This document shows positions 1 through 8,378 of a stretch of DNA of 19,699 bases, in pieces. The stretch lies in contig JBDNFP010000175.1 in assembly GCA_041689775.1 (NCBI GenBank), positions 1 to 19,699 of the forward strand, written 5' to 3'. A program made the position numbers and the translations under genes. Source of the stretch: JBDNFP01 sp041689775. GTDB lineage: Bacteria > Bacteroidota > Bacteroidia > Cytophagales > Spirosomataceae. Position 1 is the stretch's first letter. The number at the start of each line of letters is the position of its first letter. Under the pieces are notes generated by a model, which did not search any database, had not been told where the DNA came from, and saw only the letters and a program-made list of their open reading frames with translations.

Positions 1-983
1 ATACCATTATGAAAGTCAACGGCTGACCCTATGGCCATCTCCGAAGCAAAAGAACGAGTACCCAAGCTTTCAAATTTACGAATATCTCCGCCATCGGGTT
101 CATTGCTGGACATCAATGCCCATACGTTTTTGATTTTCTCTTTCTTGATATACATCAGTCCACTGCCGAAAGGCGCGCAGAGCCATTTGTGCAGGCTGGT
201 GGCAAAATAGTCACAACCCAAGTCAGGTATTTTGAAATCTAAGTGGGCAAAGGTGTGAGCCCCGTCAACAATAACCTCGATACCTCGCTTGTGGGCGGCG
301 TCGGCAATCTTCCGTACGGGTTGTACCTGCCCAATCCAGTTAATGAGGTGGGTAATATGCACCACTTTGGTCTTGGAGGTAAATGCGCTCACAAACTGCT
401 CAACGAAGTACTCGTCGTTCTCTTGGGGTAGTTCGAGGTTAAGCCATACCAGCTTGATCCCTTCCCGTTTTGCGCGCTGCTTCCAAGCGTTAATCATGTT
501 AGGATAATCCTGTTTGGTCAGAATGACCTCATCGCCCGCTTTAAGGTTGAGTCCAAAAATAATGGTATTAAGGCCTTCGGTGGCGTTGCGGTTAATGGCC
601 AGCTCATCTGCTTCGCATCCGGCCAGTTCGGCTAGCCTACTCCGTAGGGCTTCCCGTCCCTGGTCTAGTATCCTCCACATGTAGTAGCTGGGAGCCTCAT
701 TGCAATACTGATAAAAACGAATGTGCGCATCCTGTACGGCCTTCGGTTGTGGACATACTCCACCATTATTGAGATTTAAGAGGTTAGGTGAAACGGTATA
801 CTCATTCTTGATCCAAGACCAATAGTCCTCATCGGCAGCAGCCTCGACGGGAGAAAGATGCGTAATTTTTTGCGAATGGGCGGCAAGGTCACTAGCGTAG
901 GCCTGATCGAGAAAAGTGGGTACTGCCAGGATACCAGCCGTGGCGGTACCTATCTGCTGAAAAAAGGAGCGACGGGATGTCAT
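1..983 (-). CDS. Tat-exported class V aminotransferase-fold PLP protein, C-terminus outside window
   Basis: The reverse strand reads open from an ATG at 983-981 to the window edge, giving about 327 residues with no stop, so the gene is partial at its C-terminus. The N-terminus MTSRRSFFQQIG has the twin-arginine pattern, followed by a hydrophobic stretch to about residue 30, which suggests folded export through Tat. Fold-type I PLP landmarks are visible: LNLNNGGVCPQP near residues 70-80, NRNATEGLN, the cofactor aspartate in VDGAHTFAH, and the Schiff-base lysine in SLHKWLCAPFGSG (Lys266). The closest described relatives are isopenicillin-N-epimerase-like and cysteine-desulfurase-like proteins of Bacteroidota. 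The substrate cannot be read from sequence. The gene is followed upstream by 116 bp without a gene and then by the end of the broken ATPase, on the same strand. Family call secure; function open. Confidence 0.9.
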   Translation of the reverse strand, partial: MTSRRSFFQQIGTATAGILAVPTFLDQAYASDLAAHSQKITHLSPVEAAADEDYWSWIKNEYTVSPNLLNLNNGGVCPQPKAVQDAHIRFYQYCNEAPSYYMWRILDQGREALRSRLAELAGCEADELAINRNATEGLNTIIFGLNLKAGDEVILTKQDYPNMINAWKQRAKREGIKLVWLNLELPQENDEYFVEQFVSAFTSKTKVVHITHLINWIGQVQPVRKIADAAHKRGIEVIVDGAHTFAHLDFKIPDLGCDYFATSLHKWLCAPFGSGLMYIKKEKIKNVWALMSSNEPDGGDIRKFESLGTRSFASEMAIGSAVDFHNG

Positions 984-1099
984 AATGAGGATTTTAGGAA
1001 AAATGGGTTAGACTTGCGGCCACATCTCAATTTTACGAATAATTGTTGAAACTTGAAAGGACTTGCGTCAGGATAGATGGCAATAACCTACCGACTGGG

Positions 1100-3677
1100 T
1101 CAATTATTGACTGAGTGGCTACGGCGCCTACGCCACTTGTCAATTTCAATAGCCCAAAAGGTTATACTGGATATTCCCAGACAAATCAAAAGTTCCTGCC
1201 AGTTGAGTGCCTGAGTATGGAAGGTATCTTGTAGAAATGGGACGTAAATGACAGAAAGTTGCAGGACCAAAGTGAGCCCCACGGCAGCCGTCAACTGTTT
1301 ATTACTACCTAGTTTTTGGGTGAATAGTGAGGTCGTAGCACTTCTGATGGCAAGGGCATGCCCCATCTGACTCAACGATAATACGGTAAAGACCATGGTT
1401 TGCCATTTGGGAGAATTTAGTTCCAGGCTGATGTACTGAGTCGCAATGCAGATAACGCCCAGCAGCAGGCCAACCCAGACAATATGAATGATCAGTGCCC
1501 GCGTAAATATTCCTTCCGTTGGGTCCTTGGGCGGCCGTTTCATGGTGTTGGGCTCCACCGGTTCGGCGGTAAAGGCCAGTCCCGGTAAGCCATCCGTAAC
1601 GAGGTTGATCCAAAAAATATGGATGGGCAGCAGAGGAATAGGCAGACCCAGGAGCGGGGCCACGGAGATTGTGATTATTTCGCTGGTATTATTCGCTGGT
1701 ATTACTTGAAAGGGTATACTTGATAAATTTATGGATGTTGTCAAATATCCGCCGCCCTTCCCGCACGGATTTCAGAATGGTGGCAAAGTTATCATCGAGC
1801 AAAATCATGTGGGAGGCCTGCTTCGTTACATCGGTACCCGTGATACCCATTGCGATGCCAATATTGGCCTTTTTAAGCGCCGGGGCATCATTTACACCAT
1901 CACCGGTCATAGCTACGAAGTGATGACGGTTTTGTAAAGCGACAATAATCCTCAGCTTTTGCTGGGGCGAAACCCGGGCGTAAACCTTAATAGATTCAAC
2001 CTTTTGCTCAAATTCTTCACTTGAATAGCCGTTCATTTCCTGACCGGTCACAACTTTATCTTTATCGCTTCGGATGATCCCAACGTCGGTAGCGATGGCC
2101 CGGGCGGTGGAGGGGTGATCGCCCGTAATCATAACCGGCGTAATGCCAGCGTGGTAGCATTCCGCAATGGCCTTCGGAACAGCCTCACGGGGTGGGTCTA
2201 TCATGGCGGCTAGGCCCACAAACTGCAAGTCGGATTCAAGAGTCGTGGATTTGGCGTCTTCCGAAAGTTGATCAACTATTTTGAACCCATACGAAATAAC
2301 CTGCATACCCTTCCTCGCGAATCGTTCAGTTCGTTGCACCGCTTCCTCGGCATGAAGCGAAACATCAACCATGGCTTCGGGTGCCCCTTTGGTGATGATT
2401 AAAAACTGATCGTTAAACTGATGGATGGTTGTCATCCGTTTTCGAACCGAATCAAACGGAATTTCATTAATGCGAGGGTAGATGTCTACCCATTCTTTCT
2501 TGATTTTTTTGTGATTATGAGCGTATTCCGCCAAGGCAATTTCGGTTGGGTCGCCGAGATAATTCCCCTCGCTACCCTGATTTACATCATGATTAAGTCC
2601 CATTAGCAATAGCAGAAGGCTTTCGTTTGTGAAGCCGGGAGGTAAGGGTAGCTTTTCGGGCTGCCATGTTCCCTGAACCGTCATTTTATTTTGGGTAATG
2701 GTTCCTGTCTTGTCGGAGCACACATAGGTAACGGAGCCCAGCGTTTCAACCGCGGCGAGCTGACGAACCAGGGCATTTTGTTTCATCATCCGCTTTGCAC
2801 CGAGGGCCAGGGCGATAGTAACCACTGCCGGGAGTGCTTCGGGGATAGCAGCTACGGCAAGTGATATCGCCGTCAGAAGCATTTGGAACGGATCTTCTCC
2901 CCGTAATATTCCTGCACCGTACAGTAAGGCGCAAATGAGGATGACCCCAACGGAGAGTTGTTTACTAAACGTAGCGAGTCGTTTTTGTAAAGGGGTCTCG
3001 CTTTCACTTTCGTCCAGCATTCGGGCTATTCTGCCCATTTCCGTACTCATTCCGGTTGTAACTACTAAACCCTCTCCCCGCCCGTCCTTTACGGTAGTAC
3101 CTTTATAGGCCATATTGAGCCGATCACCGAGCGGTGAATTCTGTTCGGCAAGGGGTTCAGTGTATTTTTCAACGGCTTCGGACTCTCCGGTTAAGGAAGC
3201 CTCATCAATTTTAAGGATTTGAGTCTCGTAGAGCCGAAGGTCAGCGGGTACCATGTTACCGGCTTCGAGGAGTACAATATCACCGGGCACTAACTGATTC
3301 GTATCTACGCAGGTTTCCGTTCCATCGCGCCTTACCAGTGCATCAGGGGCCGCCATTTCTTCCAGCGCTTCCAGGGCTTTTTCGGCCCGATATTCTTGCA
3401 CAAAGCCGATGACCGCATTCAGGATCACTATAATCAGCACGACAATTGCATCACTGGTTTCGCCAATGACGATTGATATGACAGCCGCGGCGATCAGAAT
3501 CAGGACGTCCAGAAACTGATTAATTATGAGCTTAAAAATGGATTTGCCCGAAGTGCTTTCTAGTTGATTTAAACCAAATTGTGCCTGTTTTTTTTCTACC
3601 AGACCGCAGGATAGCCCGTCTTTTTCAGTATCCAGTTCGTGCAGTATTTTATTTACTTCTCGGGTGTGCCAGTTCAT
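1100..3677 (-). pseudogene. Calcium-type (P2A-like) P-type ATPase, frameshifted by a 13-bp tandem duplication
   Basis: Reading from ATG 3677 gives 662 residues: an N-terminal cation-ATPase domain, TGES (163-166, actuator), PEALP (279-283, ion-binding helix M4), SDKTGT with the phosphorylated Asp322, GDGVND (592-597), then an early TAA at 1691-1689. The remaining C-terminal part, beginning IITISVAPLLGLP and including NLVTDGLP (M6), continues in another frame to 1100. The break lies in helix M5 directly after the conserved SSNTSE, where family members carry an ion-coordinating glutamate. Removing one copy of the 13-bp repeat at 1679-1704 restores one continuous reading frame of about 854 residues, a normal length. 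No other lesion was seen, so the mutation looks recent. As it stands the product lacks the last six membrane helices and should not transport. Alternatives are a sequencing error or a reversible slippage switch. The lactonase gene lies 66 bp upstream on the same strand and may share its transcript. Confidence 0.9.
1679..1704. repeat. Perfect 13-bp tandem duplication inside the ATPase gene
   Basis: TTCGCTGGTATTA occurs twice back to back on the plus strand, at 1679-1691 and 1692-1704. On the coding (minus) strand the unit is TAATACCAGCGAA. The second pass places a TAA stop in frame and shifts everything downstream. A single copy encodes the expected NTSE-II junction of helix M5. Confidence 0.95.
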
Positions 3678-3743
3678 ACAAGTTGGTTAAAACTTTGACC
3701 ACTCCGTGAAGGAGGCTTTGGACAATAACGGGGTATACAAGTC

Positions 3744-4844
3744 TCAGCGAAGAAACTCAATGCAGATTGGTTTTGTAATGGATACACTCTCGGATCTGTA
3801 GGATAATTTTCCGGTAGCCGGATTGACTTCGTAAATGAGCAAATTATTTGTATCCTGATTGCCAATCACCATAAATTGCCCGGTAGGATCAATATTGAAG
3901 TCGCGGGGAGTACTGATGCCCCGCTGTATTTCGCCTACTTTCTTCAAAGAACCATTCTTTTGAATCTCGTACGCGTGGATGCCGTTATAGCCGCGGTTGG
4001 AAACGTACACAAACCGTCCGTTGGGGTGCATCCGAATGGCCGCACTGGAATTGGTGCCTTTAAAATCAGCGGGTAGGGTTTCCACGGTTTCAATTTCATT
4101 GATTACCCCTTGTTCGTCGATTGTACATGCTATCAGGGTAGCTTGCAGTTCGTTGAGCAGATAAAGAAACCTTCCCGAAGGATGAATAATAAAATGGCGG
4201 GGACCAGCGCCGGGCTCGGTGTAAAAATAGGCTTGTATGGGATTGGGTGATACGGTACCCTTGGCCGCATCAACGGTATAGTTCATGAGACGGTCGGTGC
4301 CTAAATCTGTTACGTAGACAAATTTACCATTTGGGGTAGAAAGTACGCAGTGGGCATGGGGTTTTTCCTGACGACTTTTGTTGGGCCCTGACCCAGCAAA
4401 CTGGTACTTTGCGGTGGATGCTTCGATTTTTCCGTTAGAACTTATTGGGTAGGCCGCCCAACTTCCACTGGTATAGTTGGCCAGGAATGCCATTTTTCCG
4501 GAGGGATGTACCGATACGTGGCACGGATTGACGCCTTCGGCATTTTGTCGGTTCAGGTAGGTCAGGGTACCGCCTTTACCTACCCCAAAGGACGCAATGG
4601 TATTACCCTGATTAACGGCATACAAAAACTTCTGATCGGGCGAAAGGCGCACGTAGCCCGGTCCCACACAAGCGTTAAAAGTGTCTATTTTGGTGATTAT
4701 GCCATTTTTAACGTCGAGTTCACATAAGGTAATGGACGATTCCTGGTCGTTGGCAGAGGTCCCAACGTAAAAACGGACCGACTTTTTTTGGGCCTGAACT
4801 CCTATGGAAACACAAGAGGCAATCAGAAGAAAGAGGTATTTCAT
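3744..4844 (-). CDS. Exported lactonase-family seven-bladed beta-propeller (6-phosphogluconolactonase-like)
   Basis: A 366-residue protein with a signal peptide (MKYLFLLIASCVSIGVQAQ) and repeated propeller-blade strands such as HPSGKMAFLANY, TPNGKFVYVTDL, HPSGRFLYLLNEL and HPNGRFVYVSNRG. The patterns GAGPRHFIIHPSG and QEKPHAHCV are typical of the lactonase family that includes cytosolic YbhE/Pgl 6-phosphogluconolactonase. Because this copy is exported, cytosolic 6-phosphogluconolactone is an unlikely substrate; a sugar lactone or muconolactone-type substrate in the periplasm is an inference. Length matches the family. It lies upstream of the broken ATPase on the same strand and diverges from copA across a 228-bp gap. 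No clear -7 box was found for it. Confidence 0.88.
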   Translation of the reverse strand: MKYLFLLIASCVSIGVQAQKKSVRFYVGTSANDQESSITLCELDVKNGIITKIDTFNACVGPGYVRLSPDQKFLYAVNQGNTIASFGVGKGGTLTYLNRQNAEGVNPCHVSVHPSGKMAFLANYTSGSWAAYPISSNGKIEASTAKYQFAGSGPNKSRQEKPHAHCVLSTPNGKFVYVTDLGTDRLMNYTVDAAKGTVSPNPIQAYFYTEPGAGPRHFIIHPSGRFLYLLNELQATLIACTIDEQGVINEIETVETLPADFKGTNSSAAIRMHPNGRFVYVSNRGYNGIHAYEIQKNGSLKKVGEIQRGISTPRDFNIDPTGQFMVIGNQDTNNLLIYEVNPATGKLSYRSESVSITKPICIEFLR

Positions 4845-5006
4845 ATTAGCTGTAAAGTTGACGGTACATCAGAGTGTAGAAAGAGGAATGAATAAATTTT
4901 ATGTTGAACAAGCAATAGGAAGTTCCATCGCAGTAAAAGCATCCAAAGCGCCAAATCTTACAACCTAAGCGGAAAATTGTGTAATTCTATTCAAGGTTAA
5001 TGGGTT

Positions 5007-5014
5007 TATCTTTG
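5007..5014 (+). promoter_or_regulatory. Bacteroidota-type -7 box upstream of copA
   Basis: TATCTTTG matches the TAnnTTTG -7 consensus of the Bacteroidota housekeeping sigma factor and lies 58 bp before the copA ATG. The nearest upstream TTG (4977-4979) is 27 bp away, wider than usual, so the -33 element is uncertain, as may be expected of an activator-dependent promoter. The rest of the 228-bp gap between the lactonase and copA shows no gene. Confidence 0.55.
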
Positions 5015-5072
5015 TAGTACTAGTGGAAGAAGGAACTACCCACAAATTTATTCCCTGATAAGTACCATAAAA

Positions 5073-7382
5073 ATGAGTGATCAAAAATTAGAATATAAAG
5101 CGCAATTCAATAAAAGCGAACCTAAAATATCGCCGGGCCACCAAATGGTGGTGCCCGTAACGGGAATGTCGTGCGCCGGTTGCGCGGTCAGCGTACAGTC
5201 TATGCTGAACAATACCGCTGGGGTATCAGAAGCCTCGGTAAACTACGCCAACCAATCCGTAAAAGTGAGCTTTGACCCGGAGCAGGTCAGCCTTGTCGAT
5301 TTGGACGAGGTGCTGCAAGGCATTGGCTACGGATTAATTGTGGAAGCCGAAGAAGATGAAGCCCAGGCCAAACAGCAGGAACTACAAGCGACGCATTACC
5401 AACAGCTAAAAAAGCGTACCATTGGCGCTGGGGCATTGGCTTTACCCGTGATGATACTAGGAATGGTATTTATGCAGATGCCGTATGTTAATTATGTCAT
5501 GATGGCGTTGACGCTACCGGTGCTGGTGCTCTTTGGTCGCGATTTTTACGTCAATGCCTGGAAGCAGGCTAAGCACGGGAAATCCAATATGGATACCTTG
5601 GTGGCGCTCAGTACCGGAATCGCGTTTCTGTTTAGTACCTTCAATACGCTTAATCCCGAATACTGGTACAGCCGTGGTCTAGAACCCCACGTGTACTTTG
5701 AAGCGGCGGCGATCATCGTTTTCTTTATTCTTTTGGGGAAATTACTGGAAGAACGAGCCAAGTCGAATACATCAGATGCCCTGCGTAAGTTGATGGATCT
5801 TCAACCCAAACTAGTACACGTAATACGAAAAGGACAGGAACAAGAAATTCTGGCAAAAGAAGTACGGTTGGGGGATGAGGTAGTAATTAAGTCAGGAGAA
5901 AAGATACCGGTAGATGGTACCGTACATTCGGGTAGTTCGTACGTGGATGAAAGCCTGATGACGGGCGAACCCCTACCCGCCGAAAAAATACCCGGAGCTG
6001 AGGTATTTGCCGGAACCCTCAACCAGCAAGGTAGCTTCACGTTTATCGCCGAAAAGGTAGGGAAGCAAACCGTTCTGGCGCAGATTATCCGTACCGTGCA
6101 AGAAGCGCAAGGAAGCAAAGCACCCGTGCAGCGCCTCGTGGATAAAATTGCCGGTATTTTTGTGCCAGTAGTACTAGGTATTGCCATCTTGACTTTTGTG
6201 GTGTGGCTGATCGTTGGGGGTGAAAATGCCCTTACCCATGCCTTGCTTACTTCGGTTTCGGTACTTGTCATTGCGTGTCCGTGTGCCTTGGGCCTTGCTA
6301 CTCCAACGGCTATTATGGTGGGAGTAGGCAAAGGAGCCGAAAATAATATCCTGATCCGGGACGCGGAAAGTCTGGAAACGGCTTATAAGGTAGATGCCAT
6401 GATCGTGGATAAAACCGGTACGCTCACCCAAGGGCGACCGGAAGTAGCGGGCTGGTATTGGGCTGAAGAGGTGAAGAAGAAGGTTGAAGAAAAGGAGGTT
6501 ATATTCTTTAAAGCTGCCATTCAGGCCCTCGAAGGTCGCTCTGAGCATCCGTTGGCGCAGGCTATTGCTACTTACGAGCTGGATGATACTATCCCGAAAG
6601 TAAAAGTGGAGGCATTTGAGTCTGTTACGGGTAGTGGAGTCATGGGAAAGGTGGATGGAGAAATGTACGTAATCGGGACGCCCGCCTTTTTGGAAAGTCA
6701 GGGTGTTGCATTGGACCCAGTTCTGAATGAACAAGGTACTACCCTCCGAAATCAAGCTCAGACGGTCATTGGGGTAGGGTACAAAGGCAAACAAATTGCC
6801 CTCGTTGCCCTGGCCGATCAGCTAAAATCAACCTCCGCCGAAGCAATTTTTGCGTTGCAAAAGCAAGGGATTGAAGTGTATATGTTGACGGGCGATAACG
6901 CCCAAACCGCCGCGCAGGTAGCCGAACAGGTAGGTATTAAGCACTACCTGGCGGAGGTAAAACCCAACGATAAGATGGAGTTTGTGAAAAAACTTCAAGC
7001 CGAAGGCAAAACGGTTGCGATGGTGGGCGATGGTATCAATGACTCCCAGGCGTTGGCCCAGGCAAACCTTAGCGTAGCCATGGGGCGCGGCTCTGATGTA
7101 GCCATGGAGGTGGCCAAAATGACCCTGATTACCTCCGATCTCATGGCGTTGCCCAAGGCACTGCGGCTGTCAAAACGCACGGTGGCTACCATCCGCCAAA
7201 ATCTTTTCTGGGCGTTTATCTATAACTTAATTGGTATTCCGCTGGCGGCTGGTGTGTTGTATCCGCTGAATGGTTTTCTGCTGAATCCGATGATCGCCGG
7301 CGCAGCTATGGCGTTGAGCTCGGTGTCGGTGGTGACGAATAGTTTGCGGCTAAGGAGTTTAAAACTGTATGGGAAGAAATGA
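5073..7382 (+). CDS. copA: Cu(+)-exporting P1B-type ATPase CopA
   Basis: A 769-residue inner-membrane ATPase that would pump Cu(+) from the cytosol to the periplasm. One N-terminal HMA domain carries GMSCAGC (residues 31-37). It is followed by membrane helices, the actuator TGE in LMTGEPLP, the CPC ion-binding motif (402-404), DKTGT with phosphorylated Asp446, the P1B-specific HP dipeptide (His492) and GDGIND (652-657). The last two helices carry YN (YNLIGIPLAAG) and the MxxSS pattern (AMALSSVSVVTNSL), which mark the Cu(+)-specific subgroup rather than Zn/Cd/Pb pumps. The hinge reads GDGINDSQALAQ, where GDGINDAPALA is commoner; this should not impair function. The first ATG is used, since the HMA domain begins about 25 residues in. 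It heads a same-strand series of metal genes up to 12930. Confidence 0.97.
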   Translation: MSDQKLEYKAQFNKSEPKISPGHQMVVPVTGMSCAGCAVSVQSMLNNTAGVSEASVNYANQSVKVSFDPEQVSLVDLDEVLQGIGYGLIVEAEEDEAQAKQQELQATHYQQLKKRTIGAGALALPVMILGMVFMQMPYVNYVMMALTLPVLVLFGRDFYVNAWKQAKHGKSNMDTLVALSTGIAFLFSTFNTLNPEYWYSRGLEPHVYFEAAAIIVFFILLGKLLEERAKSNTSDALRKLMDLQPKLVHVIRKGQEQEILAKEVRLGDEVVIKSGEKIPVDGTVHSGSSYVDESLMTGEPLPAEKIPGAEVFAGTLNQQGSFTFIAEKVGKQTVLAQIIRTVQEAQGSKAPVQRLVDKIAGIFVPVVLGIAILTFVVWLIVGGENALTHALLTSVSVLVIACPCALGLATPTAIMVGVGKGAENNILIRDAESLETAYKVDAMIVDKTGTLTQGRPEVAGWYWAEEVKKKVEEKEVIFFKAAIQALEGRSEHPLAQAIATYELDDTIPKVKVEAFESVTGSGVMGKVDGEMYVIGTPAFLESQGVALDPVLNEQGTTLRNQAQTVIGVGYKGKQIALVALADQLKSTSAEAIFALQKQGIEVYMLTGDNAQTAAQVAEQVGIKHYLAEVKPNDKMEFVKKLQAEGKTVAMVGDGINDSQALAQANLSVAMGRGSDVAMEVAKMTLITSDLMALPKALRLSKRTVATIRQNLFWAFIYNLIGIPLAAGVLYPLNGFLLNPMIAGAAMALSSVSVVTNSLRLRSLKLYGKK

Positions 7383-7450
7383 AAATGAAAGAGGATTTTT
7401 TCTGTTTGAAACGAATCTTGTAATTCATTTCAATAATTCTGTAATAAAAA

Positions 7451-7479
7451 CTCCGCTGATTATTCAGAACTTTGCGGAG
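7451..7479 (+). promoter_or_regulatory. Inverted repeat overlapping the promoter of the small HMA gene
   Basis: CTCCGC (7451-7456) and GCGGAG (7474-7479) form a perfect 6-bp inverted repeat. The right arm starts on the last base of GAACTTTG (7467-7474), a near match to the -7 consensus, 22 bp before the HMA start codon at 7497. A site in this position could be an operator. The arms are short, so chance is possible. Confidence 0.35.
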
Positions 7480-7496
7480 CAAACTAAAAATCTATC

Positions 7497-7706
7497 ATGA
7501 AAACGCTTCAATTTAAAACAAATATTAAATGCGGAGGCTGTATTGCGGCTGTCGAACCCGTGTTGACCCACGCCGAAGGAATTGATAATTGGGATGTAGA
7601 CTTGAAGAGTCCCGACCGGATCATGACCGTGGTTACGGACCAACACGCTACCGAAATTGCTGAACTAGTGAGACAGGCTGGCTACGAAGCCGAACTTATT
7701 TCTTAA
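7497..7706 (+). CDS. Small cytosolic HMA-domain copper chaperone (CopZ-like)
   Basis: A 69-residue protein made of a single heavy-metal-associated ferredoxin-like fold. The metal loop is KCGGC, with CxxC at residues 12-15, and the C-terminal strand pattern is RQAGYEAELIS. No signal peptide is present, so it should act in the cytosol, delivering Cu(+) to the neighbouring CopA or to the regulator encoded downstream. The loop reads IKCGGC rather than the usual GMTCxxC, a variant often seen in small HMA proteins of Bacteroidota. It sits 114 bp after copA with its own candidate promoter. The HMA fold is clear; the copper partner is inferred from position. Confidence 0.88.
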   Translation: MKTLQFKTNIKCGGCIAAVEPVLTHAEGIDNWDVDLKSPDRIMTVVTDQHATEIAELVRQAGYEAELIS

Positions 7707-7734
7707 CCAGTGCGCAGATTTTTAAACGAACAAA

Positions 7735-7785
7735 CCGGACAAAGGATTTGTTAAGCCTAGCAAGTAAGATCATACCTTTGTCCGG
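7735..7785 (+). promoter_or_regulatory. Promoter bracketed by a perfect 11-bp inverted repeat
   Basis: CCGGACAAAGG (7735-7745) and its exact reverse complement CCTTTGTCCGG (7775-7785) are separated by 29 bp. The right arm overlaps a perfect -7 box TACCTTTG (7773-7780), and a TTTG at 7747-7750, just after the left arm, fits a -33 element with 22 bp spacing. Arm centres are 40 bp apart, close to four DNA turns, so bound proteins could face the same side. Transcription would start downstream of the repeat, so a DNA operator is likelier than an RNA hairpin. It would control the gene at 7849. Confidence 0.6.
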
Positions 7786-7848
7786 AATTTACATCCACTT
7801 CCCGGACGATTTTGTAAATGAGACACTTAAATTGATTTACAGTACCCC

Positions 7849-8301
7849 ATGATAAAAAACAAATTATACAGAATGTTCACCATCCTGATGGCAATGGTCG
7901 TGCTGCTGAGCAGTACGGGTTTTGGCTTGGTAGAACATAACTGTATGATGAGTGGAAAATCAGTACAGTTAGTTTCTTTGGGAGAATCATCGGGCTGTCA
8001 GGGCTGCAAAAAAGTGACTTCTGCTACTCATGAAGAAGCATCTTATCCGGTCTTTAAGAAAAAGGCCTGTTGTGATGAAAGTCAGAAACACGAGAAAATA
8101 GAAGTTGTTTCTGTTTCCCCCGCTTCAGTTAAAATACTAAAATCGGCGGTCAACCCTGCGGCTTTTTTTAGTCAGAGTTTTAGAGCTACGCTAGGGAATT
8201 TACAGTCCATTGCGGTTGGTCAATCCTACCTACTTTCCTCATTTTCTTCCCTACACTACGGGCGAGCTATGCTCTCGTTTGTTCAATCTTTCTTGATATA
8301 G
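7849..8301 (+). CDS. Exported Cys/His-rich protein of the HYC_CC_PP type
   Basis: A 150-residue protein with an N-terminal hydrophobic segment (residues 10-27), likely a signal peptide or anchor. After it come VEHNCMMSGK (His30, Cys32), SSGCQGCKK (CxxC at 50-53) and KKACCDE (CC at 74-75). This ordered set of motifs matches a small Bacteroidota family named for its HYC, CC and PP motifs, found beside copper-transport genes; here the first motif reads HNC. The many thiols suggest periplasmic metal binding, but no biochemical role is established to my knowledge. The rest of the chain is poorly conserved-looking and serine-rich. It is preceded by a strong candidate promoter at 7773-7780 and followed 77 bp later by the TonB receptor. 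A short inverted repeat (TGTAAAT 7813-7819, ATTTACA 7835-7841) lies just before the ATG and may affect initiation. Confidence 0.8.
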   Translation: MIKNKLYRMFTILMAMVVLLSSTGFGLVEHNCMMSGKSVQLVSLGESSGCQGCKKVTSATHEEASYPVFKKKACCDESQKHEKIEVVSVSPASVKILKSAVNPAAFFSQSFRATLGNLQSIAVGQSYLLSSFSSLHYGRAMLSFVQSFLI

Positions 8302-8378
8302 ATCACCTATTAATTTGATAATCAGTCTTTTGTTTTTTAGAAGACTAGCTCTCACTATTCAATTTGTTGATCTGTTTT

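Noticed and set aside
1088..1140. Short palindromes near the ATPase stop (GTCAATTATTGAC and a CGTAGGCGCC stretch) as a terminator
   Set aside because: One has a 3-nt spacer and 5-bp arms, the other is explained by the Arg-rich coding tail; neither is followed by a T-run.
1689..1704. Programmed ribosomal frameshift in the ATPase
   Set aside because: No slippery run or downstream stem is needed to explain it; a perfect 13-bp duplication accounts for the break, and family members read through this point without a shift.
1100..1744. Open frame of 214 codons as an independent membrane protein gene
   Set aside because: Its first 22 codons are antisense-like filler from the overlapping ATPase frame; the rest is exactly the missing C-terminal half of the ATPase, so it is one broken gene.
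5801..6794. Two long antisense open frames (176 and 206 codons) under copA
   Set aside because: They lie wholly opposite a well-conserved copA coding region, have composition of reversed membrane-protein codons and show no domain pattern.
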